Assembly (NCBI RefSeq): GCF_022376445.1
Contig: NW_025954966.1
Coordinates: 558,001-622,000 of the forward strand
Direction: 5' to 3'
Length of the DNA: 64,000 nucleotides
From: Fomitopsis serialis
Lineage: Eukaryota; Basidiomycota; Agaricomycetes; Polyporales; Fomitopsidaceae
The position numbers were made by a program, and so were the translations under genes. Positions 36,232-48,122 of the stretch are shown piece after piece (the stretch's first letter is position 1; each line of letters begins with the position of its first letter). A model generated the notes under the pieces. That model saw nothing but the letters and a program-made list of their open reading frames with translations. It had not been told where the DNA came from and did not search any database.

Positions 36232-36960
36232 TTGTGATCTTCCGCTCGGACGACGAGAGGTGCGTACAGTACTCTCAAATCACCGAGGATGCGGACGTGA
36301 TTGACGCGTTGCGCTCCTGGTCAGTTTGCTATATGTGCCGAAGGGCAGCGCACCAACCTCGACTACGTCGTGCAGCTCTAGGCTCGCCACGCCAGGCAAC
36401 AAGATCGTGATTCGCCCGATGTCCAACATTCCTCGTCAGCAAGGCCTTCCTCTCCTCATGTCACGCCCTCCACCTCGATCCAAGACTTCATCCTGCGGTT
36501 CGCGAAGACGGACTCTCTTACCTCTTGTATTCAGTCCGTTCCATGAGCGAAGGATGGAAGTGAACGATCAACGTCGATCCAAATATCGTGCGTCAGTAGC
36601 CTCTTGGCGATGTCCGTGTCTCGCACTCACCCACTTTCTCGTTGGTCTCCCATCAGACTGACGAAGAGCTGGGCTGGAAATACTCCCTATGGCACAATGT
36701 TCAGAGGGCTTAGCATCCAGTACGCCGTTCCTTACCGTGGTTGTGGCCGCTTGCTGACGTACGACCATCTTTGTGACCTTACAATTGACTACAGATACAC
36801 GGTTAGGACTGGCGATTCGCGCGGTCGACTCGGAACACTACGTGAACGGTGTAGAGGCCACGCCCGTCGTCAGCGCGTCTGGACTCTCCACGGATAGTCG
36901 CTGGAAGAGTCGACCAGGTCGGATATAATCTTCCCGAGCCGCCGATGCTGTCAAGTTCAC

Positions 36961-37509
36961 CTCGCAAAGAGAGCCGACTCGCATCCCCCACGGACTGCGT
37001 GATGCTATCCAATCAAGTCTTCGTCGCTTTCTGCCGCACAGCTGTCGCGCCGATCAGTCTCACTCGTTCCTCCATGCCTCATGTGACCATGGATGCATAG
37101 CCGGCACTCGGCCGCTCCCCCCTAATCGTTGAGCAAGTGTTCTGGATGAAGTACAGAGTTGGGGAACGTTCTCGTCTGTCCTGTCTCAGTGACTGCCGGG
37201 CCTCGCCCGGACTGGGCTACCGTCGTAGTGAAGGAAGATAGCCTACGTTGAAACTTAAATCCCGTGGTGCGTTAATGATATGGTCGCTCTTATATCGACT
37301 GCAGCTGCTCACCTCATACTTAGGCTTTGTATTGTTCGACAACATCACGCCTAGGGGGGTGAGCTCAGTTGCTAGGATTTCCTTCGAGGGCGCCGAGGAC
37401 GACTCAGCTAAATACCGAAGACGCTGAACGATGGAGCTGTTTCTGTCGCCCCCGCTCCTCGATACAGCTCAGATTTCCGCAATGGACGTACGGCATCTAC
37501 TCTCAAGCG
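36961..37509. other. Intergenic, nothing recognised
   Basis: No supported exon or repeat between unit C1 and isopropylmalate synthase copy 2. Confidence 0.35.
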
Positions 37510-39037
37510 TCAAATGAAGCGACCTCTCAGAATCATAGCACGTTCGCGGTGTCTTTGTAAGTCCTCGTCGACATTATGGTAGAAGTCGGGAACCAGACTG
37601 ACACTCGGCACTTCCGGATAGGTCTTCCTTACCGGCTTTTGAGGGTCCATCCCCACTTCCCATGCACTAAGCGGAGGTGATCGTTCCTCTCCGCGCTCCG
37701 CGAGTAACACGAAGGACGCGTATGCAGGGATGCCTCCGCCACTTGTCTGGACCTCGACTAAGCAGCAGTTCACATTGAGGCTAGTATGAAGTGCCTCGAC
37801 CACTGCGGAAGCGAGATTCGCATCCTCGCCCTGCAACGCGTATGTCGTTCCGTCGACTGCCACCGCACCCTTGAAGACGACCGTCTGTACGCCGTCTTGC
37901 GGCGTGCTCTCATAAACGACGCAGTCCACGAGCGAAATCCACACCTGCGAGTGGCCACCTGAGAAGTGGTACGTCTCACGGAAGGCCGCCACGATATCGT
38001 CGGGGGACAGCTCACACCCGCGACGCTCCGTCTGCTCCTGGACGACGCGATAAAAGTCTTGCTGTACGGACCGCGGGAGGTCGATCTTCAGGTGCTCCTT
38101 GATGACGTACGCGACCCCGCCCTTGCCAGACTGGGAGTTAATTCGGATGACAGCCTCGTACGTTCGCCCGATGTCCGCAGGGTCCAGCGGGAGGTAGGGA
38201 ACGTCCCAGAGCAGCGGCTGGCCGGTGCCTTTCGCAAGTGCGTGCCGCGCCGCCTGGGCCTCGAGCCCTTTCTTGATCGCGTCCTGGTGCTGCCCAGAGA
38301 AAGCGGTGAAGATGAGCTCCCCGGCGTAGGGGTGCCGGGGATGGACAGGGATGGATGTGAGCTCGGTCACGAGGTCGATCGTGGATTGTATATCGGTGAA
38401 ATTCAGTCCGCAGGGTACGCCTTGCGTGTACATGTTGAGCGCGACGGTGACGAGGTCTACGTTGCCTGATCGCTCGCCGTTCCCAAGCAGACAACCGTCG
38501 ACTCGCTCGGCGCCAGCGAGCAGACCGAGTTCTGTCGCAGCGACGGCCGTGCCTCTGTCGTTGTGACAGTGGAGGCCGACTATGACCTCGTCTCTGTCCG
38601 GGATGTGCTTGCAGAAGTACTCAGGAGAGGCACGAAGAACAAGAATATATATTCACCTGGTCCGCGAAGTGGTTGGGAGGGCCCGCTTCGACAGTAGACG
38701 GTAGGTTGAGTATGATGCGGTCGTCACCTGGTCCAGCTAATCCCCACGTACGCTTTGCAGCGCTGCAGATTTCGATGATGTACTCTGGCTCTGTCTGGGT
38801 GAAGGCTTCGACGCCGTAGGCAAACCGAAATCGGGTGCCATAGCGGTCGCCATACTCGTCCACGAGCTGGCGCACGATGATCGTATGCCGCACCGCCAAA
38901 TCGATGATCTCTTCCTTGCTCTTGCGAAACACGACTTCCCGGAAACACGGTGATGTTGCATTGAAGAGGTTGACGATGACTCGACGAGCCCCGGCGATGG
39001 CCTTGAATGTGCGACTGATCAGGAACCGTAGTTGCAT
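37510..39037 (-). pseudogene. LEU4-like: 2-isopropylmalate synthase, copy 2, truncated at both ends and lacking a splice acceptor
   Basis: The block 37645-39020 is a close copy of 16657-18061 in direct orientation. Upstream, similarity stops inside the LISRTF segment, so the exon with STDLRDGNQALVRPM (catalytic base region) is absent. At the third intron 26 bases present in copy 1 (17636-17661) are missing between AGTACTC and AGGAGAGG, removing the acceptor AG and the first bases of the next exon; intron read-through meets TGA at CLS*. The large last exon is open and still has HCHNDRG and GNGERSGN, plus an intact VNCCLVEVQTSGGG where copy 1 is shifted. After WEVGMDP it runs into unrelated sequence (QKPVRKTYPEVPSVSLVPDF), replacing the normal STVLAVLSAVN end. 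Not expected to be active. Confidence 0.85.
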
Positions 39038-39100
39038 CCTTGGGCATCGTAATCATGCATTCCAGTCATTTAGAGCCAATTCAGAGCTTCGAGGAGATGA

Positions 39101-39570
39101 ACCGATCTGATCTGGCGAGCGCTAACCTTATGAACCCTGCTCCTGGGTCACGCGCACGGAGGACTGTACGTCCCTCCTCCTCCTCCCTCACCGTCCTCGG
39201 ATCCGCTCATCGATGCATCGCCTTTCGAATGTCAAGAGTGCCTCCCTCCCTCGTATGCTCACTCAATTGTTTTCGTCTTCCCCTTGACCTCCGCCGGCGG
39301 TTCTGCTCGTGATCTGATTCAAGCATCCTGGGAAGCGCATTGTCTCAGCTCGACACAAACCTCCCGCGCTACCAATACCGCATAGCCATTCTCCGTTGAA
39401 CCACATACTGTGAACACGCAGGTGGACGTTGCGGTTGAGTCCTCCCCATGTCTTTAGTGCCGAGTGAGGTGATTTCATGCGCTTGGACGACAAAAGTAAG
39501 TATCATGAGCATAACAGATCATCGTGAGGATATGGCTGACGTGTTACGTTTCTGGTCAGTCTGCCACCGA
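39101..39570 (+). repeat. Unit C2, diverged copy of 35865-36345
   Basis: Begins with the R2 box, followed by a CT-rich tract, CTGATTCAAGCATCC, and a GTGGACGTTGCGGTT / GTGAACATTGCGGTT pair with C1, and ends TTTCTGGTCAGTCTGCC. It lacks the 29-bp R1 insert. Short frame MSLVPSEVI is homologous to MFVKPSEVV in C1. Just upstream of AT3, so it may now act as that gene's 5' region. Confidence 0.5.
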
Positions 39571-39779
39571 CGACAAGACGCCGCCGTACTGATGACTGAT
39601 GTGGTCCCAGGGCGAAGGTCTGATACGACAGAACACAGCAGACCCAGCGCTCTGTCCGTAACCCTCTATGTTTGGCGTGGGAGAGGGCAGACATTGCTGC
39701 TTGCTGCCACCTGCCAAGGCTGTATCGTACCATATCTAAGTCGGCCCAGCCATGTCTGTCCTCGTCCAATCTGCCCTGC

Positions 39780-41725
39780 ATGTCTATCCGTGGCTATATC
39801 TGTCTTGCTGTCCTGTCGTCCTGTGGAAGACCGCCGGTCGCTGTCGCCCTTCATCACGGCCGACACCTTGCTACCGCCGCGAACGTTCCTGCCGACAGTA
39901 AGGCAGTCAAGACAGCCGAGGATACGAGTACTGCGAGTGGCGCGTTCCACACTGCTCGCGATCTGCTATCCCCTATCAAGCATGCCACTCGCTTGACGGA
40001 AGGGCGCGCGCTGCGTCAGGACGTTTGGTCCGTTTTCAAGTGAGTGTTACTATCTCCACACCCGCTCCCTCAGGCAATAACTCTTCTCGCCTCATAACTC
40101 TTACAGTGCCGTGAACCTCCCTTCAGATTGCATCAACCTTGGCCAGGGTTACATGAACTTTCCGCCTCCGGATTGGGCTCGCGAGGGTGCTCAGGAAGCA
40201 CTATGTTCCACGATGGGAAATCAATATGCGCATCCCAAGGGGATTCCTAGACTACGGAAGGCAATGCAGAATTTCTACGGGACTCAGTTCCACGAGAGAG
40301 AACTCGACATGGAAACGGAGATGATGGTCACGAACGGCGCGACCGAAGGTATGGACGCTAGGTGTCCACAGCGGCGAAGCGTTGAGAATGACGTGTTTCC
40401 ATTGGATTCGCAGGGCAGTACGCGGCCTTCACTGCGTTTGTGGATCCCGGAGACGAAGTTATCATCATGGAGCCGTTCTTTGACCAGTACCTCCAGTGCG
40501 TCGTCTTCAACGGCGGCGTACCGGTGTTCGTGCCCCTCCACCCTAACGCAGGCGATCCCGGAAAGCGTTGCAAGCCCACATGGACTCTAGACATGGATAC
40601 ATTAAGGTATTGATTTATAGCACGCCGTACCAAGCCTGAGCTTAGCTGTCCTCTAGTCGCGCCATCACCCCGCGCACGAAGATGATCGTGCTGAACACCC
40701 CACACAATCCTATAGGCAAGGTATTCACGCGCGAAGAACTTGAGGCTATAGCTGAGCTCGCGGATAAGCACAATCTGCTCGTAATATCCGATGAAGTTGT
40801 GCGTTCCTCTTGCCATATAGTGCCTTATACTTATCGCGCTAATGCGGCGCCCGTGGGTGTGCAGTACGAGCACCTCGTTTACGACAGGGAACACGTACGC
40901 TTCGCAACGCTGCCCGGCATGTGGAAGCGGACCATCACTGTGGGCTCAGCAGGCAGTCTGTTTTGTTTCCTTCCTTCTCGTCGGCCTGTCAGGTTTGCTG
41001 ATAAATGTCCCGTTCACTGTTGTAGAACTCTTCGCGGCCACCGGATGGCGTGTGGGCTGGCTCATCGGCCCGCCCGCGCTAATAGCGCCCGCGTATGCGG
41101 CGTCGCTCCGCCTCGTGTACTGTGCCAACACACCGATGCAGGGAGCCGTCGCTGTCGGCCTCGAGCAGGCTGGGGAGCGCGGGTTCTTCGAGACGCAGAC
41201 AAATGAATATAAGGAGCGCAAGGCGATATTGACTGATGCCTTTGAGAGGCTCTGTCTGAACTATACGCAGCCTGAGGGGGCATACTTCATCACAGTTGTA
41301 AGTGGTGGTCGGGCGTATGACAGAAGCGTCGTTTGGCTGAATACCATGAAAAACTAGGATGTTAGCAATCTGCAATGGCCCGCTGATTACCCTTTCCCGC
41401 AGAACATACGAGATCGGCGCCGTGACTTCCAGTATGTCTGCGGCTTACTTGGTTCCTCTGGGTGCTTTTCACCTCCATACTCTTATGTTGCAGTGCCGCG
41501 TGGTTCATGGCCATGGAAGTGGGCGTGGCGCCATTACCGCTCACAGATGTGAATTCGCCTCTCTACGCCTAACGTCTTATACTAATGATGTCTGTTTTGC
41601 AGTTCTACTGCGACGCGCATGCCAGCATCAACGAGAACTACATTCGCTTCTCGTATGCGAAAGACCTCAATACATTGCGGTCCGCGGCCGAACGCTTACA
41701 GTCTTTAAAAAGGTACCTGAAGTGA
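39780..41725 (+). CDS. Kynurenine/2-aminoadipate-type aminotransferase (AT3), intact
   Basis: PLP enzyme moving an amino group between an amino acid and a 2-oxo acid; closest in pattern to fungal kynurenine aminotransferases, exact substrate unknown. Nine exons: 39780-40039, 40107-40348, 40414-40606, 40657-40798, 40865-40955, 41026-41297, 41358-41431, 41494-41548, 41603-41725, totalling 483 residues in one frame. Motifs: INLGQGYMNFPPPDW, YAHPKGIPRL, EPFFDQY, NTPHNPIGKVF (substrate Asn), ISDEV, GSAGKLFAATGWRVGW with the PLP Lys, and ENYIRFSYAKD with the carboxylate-binding Arg. The PLP lysine codon is split by intron 5 (A at 40955, AA at 41026-41027). The Arg/Ser/Ala-rich N-terminus may be a mitochondrial presequence. 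It is the only intact member of three copies here. Confidence 0.88.
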
Positions 41726-42696
41726 TCGTTTGGGTACCCGAAGAGTGAACGTCACTGGAGAAAGGAGATTAGAGGGCTCCGAGTATGCATCATTCCCCTG
41801 TGTATGTATGGCGCTGTTTGGGAAAATACCATGTTTGCGACACATCTTGACGTGCTAGACCTGCGTATAACCGGGAAACCGATTGGAGGCGCACGCGCAG
41901 CATCTCACTGCAAAGATATCATGATTTCCCCGGGCAGAAAAGGCTTCAAAAGTGAAAAGAATTACTCACGGTTTTCCCACGACATAGACGTATCTCGGAA
42001 AGACGTCGAAAGACGCCTTTCCCGGCGGACAACAGCCCTTCAAGCCTTTTCTATGCCGATAATGGTGCCCTACGGTCCACTTTCCCTGCCCAGTAGGCAT
42101 TGTGAAAGAGCTTTCACTCCGCCACAGCCTTCGCATGTGGAGCAAACGATGATTTCTTTGTAGTGTCTCTTGGAGAAGGCCAGGTCATGATTATGTTGCG
42201 CACCCATCCATCTTTGAGAATCGATGCATGTGCTACGCATACAAAGTTCACGCTCGGTAAGGCTTAATCGGGACCGAGTTTACTCATCTTCTCTACTGTC
42301 CACACGCTCTGTCAGGCTGCCTCGCCACGCTAAGCAGATTCGCCCTCATTTTCTTGATGAAAAACTCTCGACAAACACCCTTACTGAGTAAGAATAATCG
42401 TCATGAACCACGACACTAGTCAGGTAATCCTACGGAATGATGTGCGCTACCAATAACTGAATTGAGAAGGTCGTATAGAGGTCTGAGACCACTGGAATGG
42501 AGCGATAAGGCGATGAGTCGACCTTCGGAAAGGGACACAAATAGTAGATGACGGCCAACAATCCGACTGTGATGACCCTGAGGAATTGGAGATAGTGCGG
42601 ATCATGCAGACATTATGCCATCGGATTTCGTAGGATGTTATGGTATTCCAGACACGATGATAAGACAATCTTCCAGAACGATGACTTGCTCACTGA
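41726..42696. other. Intergenic, one unexplained hydrophobic frame
   Basis: Nothing recognised, except a minus-strand frame near 42430-42600 encoding DPHYLQFLRVITVGLLAVIY and YLCPFPKVDSS, which looks like a membrane anchor followed by a proline-rich hinge. No flanking exon was found, so I call no gene. Confidence 0.3.
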
Positions 42697-44357
42697 CTAA
42701 TTTGGGTGTTCACCTTGCTCGGAAGAATGAACGATATGCCAATCCCTGACCAATAGGTCGTGAGCGTTAATGCGCAATTCCTCAATGCTTCTGACCCCGG
42801 CCAAACCGAGCGTGATCTCAAAGTCGGCCAAGACTGCTCTCAACTGGCTGTCGACCCCTTCTCGACCAGCTAACGCGAGAGCATACATATAGGGGCGGCC
42901 GTCTGTTGGAAGGTAGTCAGATAACCTAGCGCCGCATTTACGACTCCGAGGCACTCACAACAGACACCTTGTGCACCCAGTGCTAGCGCTTTGAAGATAT
43001 CGCTCCCCGTACGGATGCCGGAGTCCAACAGAATAGTGAATGTCCCACGAGCCTGAGCTTCCTTGACAGCACAGCTCCCCATGATTCTATGCAGCGCGTC
43101 CAGGGAAGAGATGGAGCCGTCAATCTGTCGACCGCCTACGATTAAGTTAAGGCATGTATCTCCGAGATACAGCGGTTACGAACCGTGGTTTGAAACTATA
43201 ATCCCGTCTACACCGTTCTCTATCGCCAACTCGGCGTCCTGTAGTGCTCGTGAGCGATGTAGATTCCCTCGCTGTCATCAGAGGAATAAGAACCTTCGGA
43301 GACAGAATGCCCTTCAGTATCAGCGGGCCACCCCACTGCTCTTTCAGCCGTGAAAGGTCACCCCAAACCTTGGTCGGGTCCAGAAGTTCTCCGACCATCT
43401 TCTGACCGACCTCGGACTGCAATGTTGCCTTCTTATCGCCGTTCCGAATGAGCTCGTCCTGACGGGCGGCGATGTATGGAAAGTCTGGATGTTCGTCCTC
43501 CGGAAACGGTTCCAATCCGGCAGCTGCCATGAAAAAAGGATCCGTGAGGCCGACCTGCGCCCCAACGCCGTGCGCAAAAGGAAGATAGGCCGTATCGAGG
43601 TCACACGGCCGCCAGCCAATTGTGGGGGTATCTACGGTCACTACGAGAGCAGTGAAGCCGGCGGCCTTCGCGCGAGAGAGCAGAGACATCACGGTGCCGT
43701 CATTCTTGCCCCTGCGCAAATGCCATTAACGCCATACAATGTAAACTCAGAGGATAGTGAGTATATACCAGTAGAGCTGCAGCCATCGCGGCCCAGGACC
43801 GTTAGCCTTCGCGATGGCCTCAATAGAGCGCGTCGACCCCGTGCTCATAATGAAGGGTATTCCGAGCCCACCCGCAGCTGCAGCTGTGGCCCGCTCGCCC
43901 TCTGCATGGACAATGCCCTGGGCTCCAATAGGAGCTAGCAGAAGCGGCGATGGGTAGGTGTTGCCGAACAATGTCACCTGTCGAACGATCATTGCTAAGC
44001 GAACTCGGGACGCTACGTACACTGTCAAATGACATTGTCACCTCGATGTTCCGCTTGGAAACGTCCCTCAACAGACGAGGTATAATTTTCCACCTCTTGA
44101 ACGCTGCTCTGTTGGATTCTGCGGTGGAGCCTGTTCCTGCGCTGCCGAAGATGTACATGTATGCATCTGCATTATAGGGGTCAGATCGCTATGGTATGCG
44201 CACTCAAGAGTAACAGCAGACCTGACGAGTGCTCGAGCTTCTTGCGCGCCGCTTGTTCGAGCCTATCGACAGCAAACGTTGCTGTTACCGGCGGCCTCCT
44301 GCTTGCATACGATAGCTTCGCGAAAGTGGACCATGTCGCTGCGGCGGTGTATGACAT
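42697..44357 (-). CDS. FMN-dependent alpha-hydroxyacid dehydrogenase (lactate 2-monooxygenase/oxidase-like)
   Basis: Oxidises 2-hydroxy acids to 2-oxo acids using FMN. Starts MSYTAAATWSTFAKLSYASR at 44357, then TFAVDRLEQAARKKL, GSAGTGSTAESNRAAFKRW and LLAPIGAQGIVHAEGE. Further blocks are FIMSTGSTRSIEAIAKAN, ALVVTVDTP, GWRPCDLDTAYLPFAHGVGA, LKGILS, VSNHGGRQIDGS with the catalytic His, LDSGIRTGSDIFKALALGAQ with the FMN/substrate Arg, and GRPYMYALALAGREGV. Five or six GT-AG introns of about 50-75 bp join in frame. No cytochrome b2-type heme domain at the N-terminus, and the long AYLPFAHGVG insert resembles lactate 2-monooxygenase and fungal FMN dehydrogenases. Probably functional, perhaps cytosolic or peroxisomal. 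A single gene in the window. It stands next to AT3, which could aminate its 2-oxo acid product. Confidence 0.88.
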
Positions 44358-45164
44358 CGGCTTGCCCGAGTGTGCCGTTACCGGTCAACGGAACACAGGG
44401 CTGTAGAGATGGGTGGGTAACTAGCGAGTTCCGCCATTATAAGGGTGAGGGCATCGAGAATCCGACTCGGATGCAGTCATCTTGCAGCAACATAGTCGCA
44501 CGTCACGATGGCACGATGGAAAGAGTAGCTAGATCTGTTAGATAGTAGGTCCCGCACCCGAGCGGATGAGAGACGGTCGTGAAGAAACTTGCCAGATTTG
44601 GTAATATCCCGTCAGCGCTAACTGTCCACAGAAGTATTGTGTACATAGAATAGTACTTGGAGCGACACGACTCACGACTCGAGGAGGCCGGCGCCATGGC
44701 TCGGAGGCCGAGCTGCGTCCGCTTTTGTTGAACGTGGCTTTCCGGCCGATCTTAAGCGCCACAGCTCGAATATTAGTGTAGTCGAGCAGTGTAAGAACTT
44801 GAACACTTGAGTACCGATCTGATCTGGCGAGCGCTAAGTAACCGCATGTGCAGAGGCTCTCCTTGCCGGGGCCGTGCTCAGCTCCCATGATGTTGCTATT
44901 CAGTCTTTCGACCTCCGTCGGATTGCCCCTTTCTGCATTCGGCAAGGATCCAACCACCTCCGACGTAAATGGAAATATTGGTTACGACCCACAGGTCTCG
45001 AATCTTGCCTCCCTCTCAGCTGCAGGTTGCGCCGTGTAGTAGCAACTGAGTTTCTGTGGACGTAAGTCCTGAATCCTGATCGGCGGATAATAATATGTGA
45101 TCATTTGGTTCTACATTTGAAGTACGAGAGAGCCTGCCTTCGCCCGTCGCATCCAATAGCAACG
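44358..45164. other. Intergenic with R2 box
   Basis: Contains the third R2 box at 44813-44837, followed by GTAACCGCATG. No coding exon recognised. Confidence 0.4.
44813..44837 (+). repeat. Box R2, copy 3
   Basis: ACCGATCTGATCTGGCGAGC then GCTAA; identical to the copy at 39101-39125 over the whole box. Confidence 0.7.
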
Positions 45165-47160
45165 TCACGTCATATAAGATACACTGTTGCTAATAGCCGA
45201 GTCCGCTTCAAAATCGATATCACAACGCGTTGCGTTCCCATCCGCCGGTCCGGGCGTGAAATCGGACATTTCGATATGTGAGCTTCCACCTCTGACGTGT
45301 CGGCGAGCATTCAATCTATGTAAATCCTGAGTGAGCAGGGACATGTGAGGACCAGTCGCTGCGACCTACACGCCCAACAACGAGTTTGTATAGACTGCAT
45401 GCATAAATTGATGAGCACAATAATGTGACGGAGGGTAAGCTTACTTTTCACTCCCGCGCAGTGGAAAATCAGCCATACCATACCGTTCTGCTTGATAGAT
45501 ACCAAGTACTGCCACCGATGTTATCAATGAGTCACATCGCCAGACCTGTTAGATGATTGACAAACCGTTGCGCATAATGCGATCTGAATAACGCTGCAGC
45601 CGAGTTTGAGCCTTGAGAATGAAATGGAGGTCATCGGACTCACGCTGATAGAATCCCACGATTGACGATGTACGTAGTGAGTGTACCGATCATAGTGTCT
45701 GTGCTGGACGCTACATCACTTCAACGCATCTAAGCGAAGGGAGGACAGTCTTACGCCCTAAAGCCGGTCTTTCTTGTGTGTAACGCCCATGAAAGACAGA
45801 CACAGATGTACACATCTGCTATTGCTGCCGTCCAAACTCTGGAAACCGTCCACGGCTGACAATTGCATTGTTAGTTATCCAACCTCTGCTTTATGGCGAC
45901 ACGTACTATTTCCGGTGGGAGTGATTTTGATATGACCCAGTCATGTGAGCTGGCATCGTCTCAGTATATTGGAATATCATGGTCAGAGATATCTTACCTG
46001 GAAGCCCACACCCCCACTGGTAGATCAGAATGCAATCAGCGTAGTTTCCAATCACAATATGAGCATTGCTTCGTACCGAGGCTGAGAGCTAGGATGCAAC
46101 AGTTAGTCTGCTCCTTGTTGTTGCTATCGTTCAAGTTGGACGAGCGGACATACCAAGAGCGATAATGGAAATTACTGCCTGTTGTCAACGGGTTCAACAA
46201 CATATGGCGGTCAATCTGACTCTACTGTACTTACTGGGATGAGGCTGATCAGCACCCTCGACTGGCGCGGCAGTGTCTGAAGCACTGCCAAGAGCTAATT
46301 GTTAGGTGCTATGCCATGCCAGGGAAATTGTGACGGGCCTACATTGCCATATCTCATGGACATAGAACCTATATTGATTGTCACTCAATATTTGCCAGAG
46401 ATGTCATTGCAATACTTACAACTGCACAACACAGATGGTCACTACCTGGTTCATGGACGTCAGCTACTTGGTAATGATGATTGCGGGACTAATTCGAGCA
46501 TAGCATACCGTGGTTGCGTACTCGAGCTACGATGATGTGTCAGAGCTTAGGTTAGAATAGTTTGTATCTTCAATTATGGGTGTGATCCCAGTGCTTACCG
46601 CGAATACCCTTGATACGGTCATTTGTCAATTATAAAGGCACGTAAGAAAAGCGGATTCAAGTCCACGCACTTCGGGATCAAGAGGATCATGGCAAAACGG
46701 CCATGACTTTGAATAAGGTAGTAAAAGATCATCTGCAGTACGCCATTCGATCACTTTCACTTTCACAAAGAGAAACACGTACACGTATATCAGAGACGGT
46801 GATAGTCGTGTCAAGCAGCCTTGTCAACGGAATCAGCGTCAGGACCGTCCAGCTTCTAAGTCGACTGACCATACAAAGAGGACCTGGGCATCCGGTCAAT
46901 GGCAGTTCTATGGACCGATACGTCAAATAATACGCACCAGGCCTTTCACCGGCAGCCGGTCTTTCGTCGTGTAGTTGCGTAGATAGTACATCAATTGAGC
47001 ACATGCGAATCCATACAACCTACAACGCTTGACACAGGGTTCGGATAGCGTGTCGAAATGGAACTCACATTGACGAAAAGATGCCAGGCCCAATGAACAT
47101 GCTTCCTATTGTAGGGGCAAGGTTCACCGACAGGTGCGAGCTTGGACTCGCCACCGTCAT
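45165..47160 (-). CDS. DUF6534-type seven-helix membrane protein, copy B
   Basis: Starts MTVASPSSHLSVNLAPTIGS; spliced exons then give LYGFACAQLMYYLRNYTTKD, RLLDTTITVSD, MIFYYLIQSHGRFAMILLIP (less certain exon), FYVHEIWQ, LPRQSRVLISLIP, a TAAIADVYICVCLSWALHTR helix followed by KTGFR, DTMIGTLTTYIVNRGILSA, and VYTNSLLG-VLNARRHVRG. The end is AISNSVSYMT and a stop at 45165. The family is common in mushrooms, with about seven helices and an extracellular N-terminus; its role is unknown. Middle exons between 46.1 and 46.6 kb are hard to place and may be partly decayed. It shares family blocks with copy A at 30-32 kb but is well diverged, so the pair is not part of the recent duplications. Confidence 0.62.
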
Positions 47161-48120
47161 GGTGGTTGAGCTATGAGATGAGCAACTGGCTGTCGCGTAA
47201 AAGTCTAAGAGACCTTGAGCAAGCTGACAGCTGGTAGTAGCTCTATATACAACTCTTTGCAGTGCATCATGACTATCAACTATCGCTCACGAAATTGTGT
47301 CATGGTTTGCGACCCGTCACCTCACACATCGTGCGCCTGATTACATGTGTACAAGGTCTGTTGGTCAATCTTGGATAGAGTTGGTGAAATATGATACTCT
47401 CCGAGTTCGCCGGTGATCGATTGAGTATCCGGCCGTAGATTGAATGCGGTACTAGATTGCTCGCAGCAACGAATCATGGTTTGAAGGAGCATCAAAGATG
47501 GATGGATTTGATGCATAATCGTAGCCTGAGTGATGAGATCTCGAGAACTAGCAGTTGGTTAGCCTGCCAGTGAGGTTCGCGCAGTATTTGCCATACTAGT
47601 TACCCGTCGTCCAACCTGGCCCAACACAAAGTCTAGCAGCCTATCTGGGTACGCGCGTTGTCGCCCTCGAGCAGCAGCAGTGCCCGCTTGCTTCGTAGAC
47701 GGAAGGGTGATGCATGCCTCCCATCTATATATTTTAGTCATGACAGTGGCGTCCGAGCTCCGCTCATCAACTCACCGGTTTGACCATTCATTTACTGTGT
47801 AATGCATTACCTCTGAGGACGGAGTGTCAGGATCCTGACCCTAAATGGAAGTTCTGTCATGTCCTGGCATTTTGATTATCTACCAGAATTAACCAACAAA
47901 CATCCACGGAAGTCTACCCACGAAAGATTCCGGGAACACGACTGTTTGCATCTTCCGACCCTTGATACACTGACAGCCGTCATGATCTGTACAGAGCGAC
48001 GCTGCAGCGTCTCGATAGCCAAAGGAAACACCAGTGATCTTCAAATACATGTCACTTCCGATTTGGATGCCGAACGTGCGCGTGAGTCTCGCCGCATGTA
48101 CATTCGGATGAGGAAGGACT
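47161..48120. other. Intergenic, nothing recognised
   Basis: Frames of 60-105 codons on both strands have no recognised content. The right end borders the left arm of the inverted repeat. Confidence 0.35.
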
Positions 48121-48122
48121 GA

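Larger units (their letters stand above)
35865..36960 (+). pseudogene. Decayed gene of unknown family (unit C1)
   Basis: The first 480 bp (35865-36345) resemble 39101-39570 (unit C2). Both start with the box ACCGATCTGATCTGGCG, have ATG shortly after, a CT-rich tract, and end at TGGTCAGT. If a 29-bp insertion at 36203-36231 is left out, the sequence reads MFVKPSEVVIFRSDDER, then QYSQITEDADVIDALRSW, which looks like real protein. Beyond that, TPSTSIQDFILRFAKTDSL (near 36475) and TDEELGWKYSLWHNVQR (near 36660-36710) occur in other frames. I do not recognise the family and assign no function; it appears to be a broken coding sequence. Confidence 0.4.

Noticed and set aside
42430..42600. Hydrophobic frame as a P450 membrane anchor
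   Set aside because: No downstream P450 signatures (heme-binding Cys loop or ExxR) on the same strand nearby.
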